Shown piece by piece: positions 1-6,167 of a DNA stretch of 64,000 bases (position 1 is the stretch's first letter; each line of letters starts with the position of its first letter). Origin of the DNA: JANQIO01 sp043585095 (lineage in GTDB: Bacteria; Pseudomonadota; Gammaproteobacteria; Pseudomonadales; Halieaceae); assembly GCA_043585095.1 (NCBI GenBank), contig CP121321.1, positions 3,410,001-3,474,000 on the forward strand, written 5' to 3'. Under the pieces are notes generated by a model, which was given only the letters and a program-made list of their open reading frames with translations, was not told where the DNA came from and made no database searches. The position numbers and the translations under genes were made by a program.

Positions 1-231
1 TTCGAGGCGCAGGTTAAGTGCTTCCCGGAGGTCATAGAGTGCGTTGTGGTCACGGGCAACAACGCGGATTACCTGGTGAAAGCCGTCGTGCCCGACATGG
101 AGTACTACGAGGCCTTTCTCTTGGGCAAGCTCACACGAATCGAAGGCGTCACAGGTGTGGCCTCAAGTTTCGTACTGCGGCCTGTGGTCCGCAAAACGGC
201 GTTGCCCCTGGAGCACATCGACCGAAGCTGA
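1..231 (+). CDS. Lrp/AsnC-family transcriptional regulator, C-terminal fragment
   Basis: Only the last 76 residues are in the window; the reading frame is open to base 1, so the gene begins upstream. The piece matches the ligand-binding/oligomerisation (RAM) domain of Lrp/AsnC proteins: a strand carrying VVTGNNADYLVKAV, then a helix and a final strand with GVTGVASSFVLRPV. The helix-turn-helix part is missing, so the target and ligand cannot be judged. Such proteins usually sense amino acids as dimers or octamers. The family is clear, the subfamily is not. Confidence 0.85.
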   Translation, partial: FEAQVKCFPEVIECVVVTGNNADYLVKAVVPDMEYYEAFLLGKLTRIEGVTGVASSFVLRPVVRKTALPLEHIDRS

Positions 232-392
232 GCGCGGCATACAAAACCGCTATTTTCATCCGCTTGTCTCGCTATAGCGCGAACGCGGCTGGCGTTATCG
301 AAGATTTTGCTGGCAGTCCGCTGGTGGCGCACGGTGCTCAACTCCGAGAAATAGACTTCCAATGCGTGGCCTTGTGATAGCATCGCGCAGCC

Positions 393-1616
393 ATGTCTCT
401 CCCACCCTCATCTTTAGAAGCTCCGAGCCGGGCGCCTGATTCGGAAAGCCCTCCGGGCAGCCTGCTGATCATATTGGCCGCCATGGTGTCCCTGGGGCCA
501 CTAGCGATCGATATGTACCTCCCGGCGATGCCCGGTTTGGTCGACGCACTGGATACCACGACCAGCCGGGTGCAGCTGACCATCAGTAGCTTTCTGCTGG
601 GCTTCAGTCTGTTCCATTTGGTTTGTGGACCTCTGGCAGACCGCTTTGGCCGCCGACCGATTATCTTGCTGGGGCTGGCGGGCTTTGTGCTGGCGTCTCT
701 GGCCTGCGCCACGGCTACCACTATTGAAGAGCTGATCCTGTACCGCTTCATACAGGGCTTGAGTGCCTGCGTGGGGCCGACATTGGGTCGAACCGTGGCG
801 AGAGATCGCTACGGACCCACTGGCGCAGCCCGCGCTCTGTCCTATATTGCGATGATAATGGCGCTAGCGCCGGCAGTCGCGCCCTCGCTGGGCGGGATTA
901 TGCTGACCGTCCTGCCCTGGCCATCAGTATTCATTGCGCTCGCCGTCTACGCCGGGATTGTCGGGATCATCGTCGCGGTCAGGCTTCCCGAGTCGCTGCC
1001 CTCCCGTCAGGCTTTGCATCCGCTGAGCGTGTTTCGCAATTATCGTACCCTGATCGTTGACGCGCGGTACCGCGAGACAGCGCTGGCCAGCGCGCTCCTG
1101 TATGCGGGCATGGTCTGTTTCCTATCGGGGGCGAGCTTTGTATTTATCGATATGATGGGCGTCAGGCTAGAGTTTTTTGGCGCGCTTTTCGTCACCACAG
1201 TAGCCGGTTACATCACCGGCAGCGCGGTCAGCGCGCGTCTGGCAGTCAAGCGTGATTCAGAATTCATTATGCACTTCGGTGTACGGCTTGCTGTAGTCGG
1301 TGCGGCCAGTATGGTGGTAACACCGTTTTTGTGGTTCCATCCGGCCAGCATCATTGGACCTATGGCGCTGTTCGCGTTGGCGCTTGGCTTGGTGCTTCCG
1401 CATGCAATGGCCGTCGCATTGCGTGAGTTTCCCGATATGGCTGGCACGGCTTCGGCGCTGTTTGGGTTTCTGCAGATGGGCTTGTCTGCGGGAGCCGGCG
1501 CACTCGTTGGCAGCTGGTTGACGACCTCACCCCTACCCATGACGGCGACCATACTCGGGGGCTCGCTGCTGTCCTGGGCGTTGATCGCCCGCTTAAGGCA
1601 CAGGGATATGGCATAA
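393..1616 (+). CDS. Bcr/CflA-family MFS drug efflux transporter
   Basis: A 407-residue inner-membrane protein with about twelve hydrophobic segments, the usual size for the Bcr/CflA group of drug:H+ antiporters. After a short polar N-terminus it has the TM1 signature with LAIDMYLPAMP (about residues 37–47). The MFS motif A follows between TM2 and TM3 (GPLADRFGRRP, about 79–89), and a Bcr-like RFIQGLSACVG segment comes near residue 118. It probably exports small toxic compounds or peptides; the substrate cannot be told. It stands alone, 161 bp after the Lrp-family gene and 44 bp before the cysteine synthase, in the same direction. No strong ribosome site is visible before the ATG. Confidence 0.9.
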   Translation: MSLPPSSLEAPSRAPDSESPPGSLLIILAAMVSLGPLAIDMYLPAMPGLVDALDTTTSRVQLTISSFLLGFSLFHLVCGPLADRFGRRPIILLGLAGFVLASLACATATTIEELILYRFIQGLSACVGPTLGRTVARDRYGPTGAARALSYIAMIMALAPAVAPSLGGIMLTVLPWPSVFIALAVYAGIVGIIVAVRLPESLPSRQALHPLSVFRNYRTLIVDARYRETALASALLYAGMVCFLSGASFVFIDMMGVRLEFFGALFVTTVAGYITGSAVSARLAVKRDSEFIMHFGVRLAVVGAASMVVTPFLWFHPASIIGPMALFALALGLVLPHAMAVALREFPDMAGTASALFGFLQMGLSAGAGALVGSWLTTSPLPMTATILGGSLLSWALIARLRHRDMA

Positions 1617-1660
1617 TTCAGGCCTCGCTTTTTCGGAGCGCGTACAGCGCGAACACCCCA

Positions 1661-2662
1661 ATGCACGCTCAGAACGTTACCCAACTCATAGGCAACACCC
1701 CTTTACTGTATCTGCGCGAAGCGTCAGAGCGCACCGGCTGCACCATACTCGGCAAGTCTGAATTCCTGAATCCCGGCGGGTCGGTAAAAGACCGCACCGC
1801 TCTTGGCATTATTCGTGATGCAGAGGCCAGCGGCCGGCTTGGTCCCGGTGGCACTATTGTTGAGGGAACCGCCGGCAACACCGGCATTGGGCTTACCTTG
1901 TTGGCCAATGCGCTGGGATACCAAAGCGTTGTGGTTATGCCGATGAGCCAAAGCAAAGAAAAAATCGATACTCTGGAGCTGCTAGGTGCAGACCTTCATC
2001 TGGTCCCGGCTACGTCTTACAGCGACGAAAGCCACTATGTGCACACGGCGAAACGCCTGGCTGAAAAGCTTGACGCAAAGCGCGAGGGCGGTGCTTTCTG
2101 GGCGCAGCAGTTTGATAACCTTGCCAATATGCGCTTTCACGCGAGCACCACCGGTGAGGAAATCTGGACACAGTGTGACGGCAAGGTAGACGGTTTCATC
2201 TGTGCCGTGGGCACGGGCGGCACGCTCGCCGGCGTGTCGCAGACTCTAAAGTCACACAATCCGAACATCAAAATTGGCGTGGCTGATCCCGATGGCGCGT
2301 CGCTTTACAGCTATTACCGGAGCGGCGAGTTAGCGGCAGAAGGCAGCTCAATCATGGAAGGGATTGGTATCAATCACATCACCGACAATATCGCCGAGGC
2401 CAAGGTAGACATGGCCTTTAAAGTCAGCGACGCCGAAGCGCTGCCATACATCTTTAACTTGCTTAAGAGCGAGGGCCTGTGCCTGGGTGGATCGGCGGGG
2501 ATTAATATTGCAGGTGCCGTGAAGCTGGCGGAAGAGCTCGGCCCAGGCCATACCATTGTGACCATTCTCTGTGACTACGGTAATCGCTATCAAAGCAAGC
2601 TATTCAATCCCGCCTTTTTGCGTAACCGCGGCCTGCCGGTACCAGAGTGGCTGGAGTACTAA
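1661..2662 (+). CDS. cysK: Cysteine synthase A-type PLP enzyme (O-acetylserine sulfhydrylase)
   Basis: A 333-residue fold-type II PLP enzyme that would make cysteine from O-acetylserine and sulfide. The PLP lysine lies in NPGGSVKDR (K43). The substrate loop reads EGTAGNTGIG (68–77) and the phosphate loop GTGGTLAG (184–191). Classical CysK and CysM usually have E-P-T-S-G-N-T-G in the substrate loop. The G-T-A version is typical of a longer subgroup that includes enzymes annotated as cysteine synthase or L-cysteine desulfhydrase (Cds1-like), so the physiological direction is open. It follows the efflux gene by 44 bp and may share its transcript. Confidence 0.88.
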   Translation: MHAQNVTQLIGNTPLLYLREASERTGCTILGKSEFLNPGGSVKDRTALGIIRDAEASGRLGPGGTIVEGTAGNTGIGLTLLANALGYQSVVVMPMSQSKEKIDTLELLGADLHLVPATSYSDESHYVHTAKRLAEKLDAKREGGAFWAQQFDNLANMRFHASTTGEEIWTQCDGKVDGFICAVGTGGTLAGVSQTLKSHNPNIKIGVADPDGASLYSYYRSGELAAEGSSIMEGIGINHITDNIAEAKVDMAFKVSDAEALPYIFNLLKSEGLCLGGSAGINIAGAVKLAEELGPGHTIVTILCDYGNRYQSKLFNPAFLRNRGLPVPEWLEY

Positions 2663-2715
2663 ACACGTTCGACAAGGTGCTGGCTATAAGACCGACGATT
2701 TAGAGCGTTCTTAAG

Positions 2716-2772
2716 ACTATCTACGACTATCGGCAACTATCTAATAGCAGGCCATAACTATCTATAGCTATC
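2716..2772. repeat. 10-bp-phased ACTATC repeats upstream of the FMN reductase gene
   Basis: The hexamer ACTATC begins at 2716, 2726, 2736 and 2757, and GCTATC at 2767. Spacings are 10, 10, 21 and 10 bp, so all copies lie on nearly the same face of the helix. The array fills the 137-bp spacer and ends 27 bp before the next start codon. It may be a decayed tandem repeat or a multi-site operator. Confidence 0.75.
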
Positions 2773-2799
2773 CATAAAACAAGCAGGGACGGACGAAGC

Positions 2800-3417
2800 A
2801 TGAAGATCGGAATCATCAGCGGCAGTCACCGCGTAGACTCACAAAGCGAAAAGGTAGCCAACTGGATTAGCAAAGCGTTGGTCGATGAGGGTCATTGCGA
2901 TGAAACCTGGATATATAGCCTCGCAGACAACCCCTTACCGTTATGGGACGAGGGCATCTGGGATGGCGACCCGGACTGGCAGGCCAGGCTTGCGCCGATC
3001 AGTGACGAACTGAATCGCTGTGACGGATTCGTGGTTATCTCACCTGAATGGCACGGCATGGCGCCGTCAGGGCTAAAGAATTTTTTCCTGGCCTTTACAG
3101 GCGGCGGTGAGCTGGCCCATAAGCCCGCGCTGATCGTCACGGTATCGGTCGCCGATGGTGGGTCATTCCCCGTCGCAGAGCTGCGCATGAGTAGCTACAA
3201 GAATAATCGAATTTGCTTCCTACCGGAGCACCTGATCATTCGCTATGTCGATACGGTATTTAACGCAGATGCAAAAGATAACAAGGCAGAAGCGCAGGAA
3301 TATTTTGAAAAGCGTTTGAGCTACTGCATGCGGCTGCTGAAAGAATACGCGCTGGCGTTTCGCGGCATTCGTGAGAGCGGAGCGGCTTCTCTCGAGGAAT
3401 ACACTAGCGGAATGTAA
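2800..3417 (+). CDS. NAD(P)H-dependent FMN reductase family protein
   Basis: A 205-residue flavodoxin-fold protein. The N-terminal strand and phosphate loop read GIISGSHRVDSQSEKVA (residues 4–20), the family GSxRxxS flavin-phosphate motif. SPEWHGMAPSGLKNFFLAF (81–99) corresponds to the SPEYN-x-PG-LKN flavin loop of azoreductase/ChrR/SsuE-like enzymes. It probably reduces FMN or quinone-like substrates in the cytoplasm; the physiological acceptor is unknown. AGGGACGGACGA lies just before the ATG. The promoter region holds a striking helically phased repeat, suggesting control independent of the cysteine synthase gene upstream. Confidence 0.85.
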   Translation: MKIGIISGSHRVDSQSEKVANWISKALVDEGHCDETWIYSLADNPLPLWDEGIWDGDPDWQARLAPISDELNRCDGFVVISPEWHGMAPSGLKNFFLAFTGGGELAHKPALIVTVSVADGGSFPVAELRMSSYKNNRICFLPEHLIIRYVDTVFNADAKDNKAEAQEYFEKRLSYCMRLLKEYALAFRGIRESGAASLEEYTSGM

Positions 3418-3462
3418 TGAGACGGGCGCATAATCCTGCAGAGCGCGTATTAACACGGCTTC

Positions 3463-3496
3463 CTAGCTAGTACTGCTCTCTAGCTAGCAATGCCTC
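3463..3496. repeat. 17-bp degenerate tandem repeat between two convergent genes
   Basis: CTAGCTAG opens two 17-bp units (3463–3479 and 3480–3496), with more degenerate copies trailing towards the dsbA stop codon (CTAAACT, CTCTAGCTCG). It lies in the 105-bp spacer between the convergent FMN reductase and dsbA genes. CTAGCTAG is itself a palindrome. No T-run follows on either strand, so it is not an obvious terminator. Confidence 0.55.
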
Positions 3497-3522
3497 GCTA
3501 CCCTGCCTTTCAGCTAAACTCT

Positions 3523-4149
3523 CTAGCTCGCTTTGGCAGCGCGCTCCTTCTCAATGAGAAATTGAGCAACCTTCAGCATTTCCGCTTGGCCGCCCGCTTT
3601 ACGCGCATTAATGCGGTATTTACCCGCCACCATCATTTCAGGGGTACCGGAGATCCGAGCACTCTTCGCTCGAGATACCGCTTGCCTGACCTGACTGCCC
3701 ACTCCAAAAGAACCATAGGCCTGGTCAAAGTCCTCTGCGCTGACGCCATTGGCGGTGAACACTTCACGCAGCGCGTCCTGGCTGTTCAGACGCTTGCGAT
3801 CGACGTGCATCGCAGCGAAAAGCGCCCCGTGTACGTCGTCCAAAACCCCTAGCGTCTTGGCGGTATAAAACGCTTTCGCGTGGGGCTCCATAGGTGGGCT
3901 CCAAACTGCTGGTGAAGGCGATACCAGTACATCGTCTTCTTGCTGGCCAGCCCACTGTCTGAGCATGGGCTCAAAGTTATAGCAGTGTCCGCAGGAGTAG
4001 GCGAAAAACTCAACGACCTCAATTTTGTCCGCACTGCTGGTGCGCAAAGCCGGAGAGATCAGGTCGTAGTGTGTACCTCCAAGATACTCCTGGCCGAAGC
4101 TCTGCGTACTGGCCAAAAGCAGTGAGAGAGCTAGAAGGATACGTTTCAT
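3523..4149 (-). CDS. dsbA: Thiol:disulfide interchange protein DsbA, CGHC active site
   Basis: A 208-residue periplasmic thioredoxin-fold oxidase. A signal peptide covers about residues 1–20 (hydrophobic LLALSLLLAS, cut near FGQ|E). The active site CGHC is at 53–56, and the cis-proline loop T169–P170 is in GTPEMMVAG. It introduces disulfides into exported proteins and is re-oxidised by DsbB, which is not in this window. Most gammaproteobacterial DsbA enzymes carry CPHC; the CGHC here is the dipeptide of eukaryotic PDI and implies a less oxidising enzyme. It is followed in the same direction by nothing and preceded by the cytochrome c4 gene, the arrangement known in Pseudomonas. Confidence 0.93.
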   Translation of the reverse strand: MKRILLALSLLLASTQSFGQEYLGGTHYDLISPALRTSSADKIEVVEFFAYSCGHCYNFEPMLRQWAGQQEDDVLVSPSPAVWSPPMEPHAKAFYTAKTLGVLDDVHGALFAAMHVDRKRLNSQDALREVFTANGVSAEDFDQAYGSFGVGSQVRQAVSRAKSARISGTPEMMVAGKYRINARKAGGQAEMLKVAQFLIEKERAAKAS

Positions 4150-4185
4150 AAAAACCTCGGAAATCCGCTAAAACTGGCGAAAAGC

Positions 4186-4818
4186 TTAGTACAGGCCCGC
4201 TATAAAATTGCTAACCGCTTCAATTTCACCGTCAGACAGGCGTCGCGCTACATCACGCATAAAGCGAGAGTCACCATCGTTGGTGCGTCCTTCAGGATCT
4301 TCTTCCAGCGTGTTTTCTGCGCCGGTGCGCCAGCGCTTCAGCTGCAGCGCTATATATTCCTTGTGCTGCCCCGCGAGCCGCGGCCAACCCGCCGGTCCAT
4401 TGCCCGCGCCGGTGGCTCCGTGGCAGGAGGCGCAAGCGGCAACGCCAGTTTCCGCGATACCGCTGCGGTAAATCTCCGCACCCAGCTCAAGATTTTTGTC
4501 CTCGGCCTTGCCACGGGTCATCGTCTGGCTTGCGTAATACGCCGCAATATCCGCAATTTGCTCATCGGTCAGGTTATCCACCTGGCCGACCATAGAAGCG
4601 ACCGGGCGACGCTTGTACTTAATGTCGTTTATCTGCTTGATGAGATAATTTTCATTCAGGCCCGCCAGCTTGGGGAAGTTAGGTACAGGGCTATTGCCGT
4701 CCTGCCCGTGGCATCCGGAGCACGTCAGCGTCAGCGCCTTGCCCGCCTCCGGGTCGCCCGCCGTTGCGTTGGCGCTGATGCCCAGCAGCAGTGCGATTGC
4801 GAGGTAAGTCGTCTTCAT
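4186..4818 (-). CDS. Cytochrome c4 (dihaem periplasmic cytochrome)
   Basis: A 210-residue precursor. I chose the ATG at 4818 because it gives a clean signal peptide (MKTTYLAIALLLG…ATA|G) and has AGGACAG six bases upstream. A longer frame begins 36 codons earlier but has no such site. Two class I cytochrome c domains follow, with CSGCH at 33–37 and CASCH at 129–133. M76 and M187 are likely axial ligands. Cytochrome c4 carries electrons from the bc1 complex to terminal oxidases such as the caa3/cbb3 enzymes. It sits between dsbA and the cytochrome c5 gene, all on the same strand. Confidence 0.93.
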   Translation of the reverse strand: MKTTYLAIALLLGISANATAGDPEAGKALTLTCSGCHGQDGNSPVPNFPKLAGLNENYLIKQINDIKYKRRPVASMVGQVDNLTDEQIADIAAYYASQTMTRGKAEDKNLELGAEIYRSGIAETGVAACASCHGATGAGNGPAGWPRLAGQHKEYIALQLKRWRTGAENTLEEDPEGRTNDGDSRFMRDVARRLSDGEIEAVSNFIAGLY

Positions 4819-4891
4819 GGTCTGTCCTGGCTCTATGGCTTTTTGAATGGCTAGTTTAGCCGTTAAATTGTCGATGTTCTTAAACACTATC

Positions 4892-4933
4892 AATACATCT
4901 CTTCCAATACATCTATTCCAGTACATGTCTTCA
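4892..4933. repeat. Three contiguous 14-bp repeats upstream of cytochrome c4
   Basis: Units AATACATCTCTTCC (4892–4905), AATACATCTATTCC (4906–4919) and AGTACATGTCTTCA (4920–4933) follow one another without spacers. The first two differ at one base, the third at several. They lie 74–115 bp upstream of the cytochrome c4 start, where the promoter would be, and the cytochrome c5 stop is 35 bp further on. Confidence 0.85.
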
Positions 4934-4967
4934 GGCTATAAGCCGCTCGACAGTAGCTGTATGGCTT

Positions 4968-5282
4968 TTACTTGGCAGTCGCCATATGAGTAATGAGCGC
5001 GCTGTAGTCTTCGTCACTGCAGTCATAGCACATTCCCTTCGGGGGCATCGCGTTCAGTCCGTTATTTACGGATTGCAGCAGTGCCTCCATGCCCTTGGCA
5101 ATACGAGGCTCCCAAGCGGCGACATCGCCAGTTTTCGGAGCACCTGCAGCGCCCGAAGCGTGGCACATTGCGCAGCTTTTACCGTACTTGGCTTGAATCT
5201 CCGCGCTGGCCTCTGCCTGCACCTGACCCGCGGCGGCTAGCAACGCGACCCCAACAAATAATGCTTTCATATTCCCTGCCAT
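4968..5282 (-). CDS. Cytochrome c5 family monohaem cytochrome
   Basis: A 104-residue precursor with a signal peptide (about residues 1–24, cut after VQA). The haem site is CAMCH (37–41), the likely axial methionine M79 is in NAMPPKG, and the pair CYDC at 85–88 is typical of cytochrome c5 proteins. It would be a soluble or loosely membrane-bound periplasmic electron carrier beside cytochrome c4. The ATG at 5282 is preferred over the in-frame ATG at 5270, because AGGA lies six bases before it while the second has its GGGA too close. A 17-bp tandem array lies immediately upstream. Confidence 0.9.
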   Translation of the reverse strand: MAGNMKALFVGVALLAAAGQVQAEASAEIQAKYGKSCAMCHASGAAGAPKTGDVAAWEPRIAKGMEALLQSVNNGLNAMPPKGMCYDCSDEDYSALITHMATAK

Positions 5283-5290
5283 GGTTCATC

Positions 5291-5341
5291 CTACTTCCTG
5301 TCGAATGCTACTTCCCGTCGAATCCTGGTTGCTGTCCGTTG
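5291..5341. repeat. Three 17-bp tandem units upstream of cytochrome c5
   Basis: CTACTTCCTGTCGAATG (5291–5307) and CTACTTCCCGTCGAATC (5308–5324) differ at two bases; 5325–5341 is a third, clearly degenerate copy. The array begins 9 bp upstream of the cytochrome c5 start codon, so it overlaps the leader or promoter of that gene. The divergent engB gene starts 100 bp further on. Confidence 0.85.
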
Positions 5342-5440
5342 TTGTGACTCACGCCGCAAGCGCTTGGCGCCCCCAATCGATTCACCGGGCCAAAAAAAGG
5401 TGTGGCATTATATACGACAAGCCAGAGGCAAAAAAAGTCA

Positions 5441-6157
5441 ATGTCCGGAACAGAAAATCCCGTCGTCACGTCACTTAACTATCGTGCCGCAAGCTTTCTT
5501 ACCAGCGCCAGCCAGGTACATCAGTGTCCGCAGGACCAGGGCTGGGAAGTCGCCTTTGCGGGTCGGTCAAACGCCGGCAAGTCCAGTGCAATCAACGCAC
5601 TCACCGGCAACGGCAAGCTCGCCCGTACGTCTAAAACACCCGGGCGCACCCAGCTGCTGAACTTTTTCTCTCTGGATGACCAGCGCCGCCTGGTGGACTT
5701 ACCCGGTTATGGCTTCGCCAAGGTGCCGGAAGCGGTTAAGCGCGCCTGGGTTAAGCAGATAGAACAGTACCTGCAGCACCGGCAGTCCTTGCGCGGTTTA
5801 GTGCTAATGATGGATGTACGTCACCCGCTTCAGGATTTTGATCAGATGATGCTCGATTGGGCGGTCGCTGCCACCATGCCGGTGCATATTCTACTGACCA
5901 AGGCCGACAAGCTAAAAAAAGGACCCGCAAAAAATACCTTATTGAAGGTACGCAGCCAGCTCGCTGACTGTGAAGACCTTGTCAGCGTGCAGCTTTTTTC
6001 CGCACCCAAAAAAGCCGGTCTGGAATCGCTGCGCGAGGTGCTAGACGCGTGGTTAACCGATGAATCAGTCCTGGAAGACGATGATGAAGACGACTGGCCC
6101 ACGGATGAAGACGGCAATCCAGAGGACAGTAGGTCAGAACGGAACCATACAGAATGA
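5441..6157 (+). CDS. engB: Ribosome biogenesis GTP-binding protein EngB (YihA/YsxC)
   Basis: A 238-residue TRAFAC GTPase needed for 50S subunit assembly. From the ATG at 5441 (AGAGG upstream) it shows G1 GRSNAGKSS (41–49), G2 within TSKTPGRTQ (63–71), G3 DLPGYG (86–91) and G4 TKADKLKKG. An earlier in-frame GTG at 5402 would add 13 residues not seen in the family. The last 30 or so residues form an unusually acidic tail (VLEDDDEDDWPTDEDG…). It runs convergently into polA, with only 10 bp between stop codons. Position beside cyt c4/c5 and polA is the Pseudomonas order. Confidence 0.95.
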   Translation: MSGTENPVVTSLNYRAASFLTSASQVHQCPQDQGWEVAFAGRSNAGKSSAINALTGNGKLARTSKTPGRTQLLNFFSLDDQRRLVDLPGYGFAKVPEAVKRAWVKQIEQYLQHRQSLRGLVLMMDVRHPLQDFDQMMLDWAVAATMPVHILLTKADKLKKGPAKNTLLKVRSQLADCEDLVSVQLFSAPKKAGLESLREVLDAWLTDESVLEDDDEDDWPTDEDGNPEDSRSERNHTE

Positions 6158-6167
6158 ATGCTTGACG

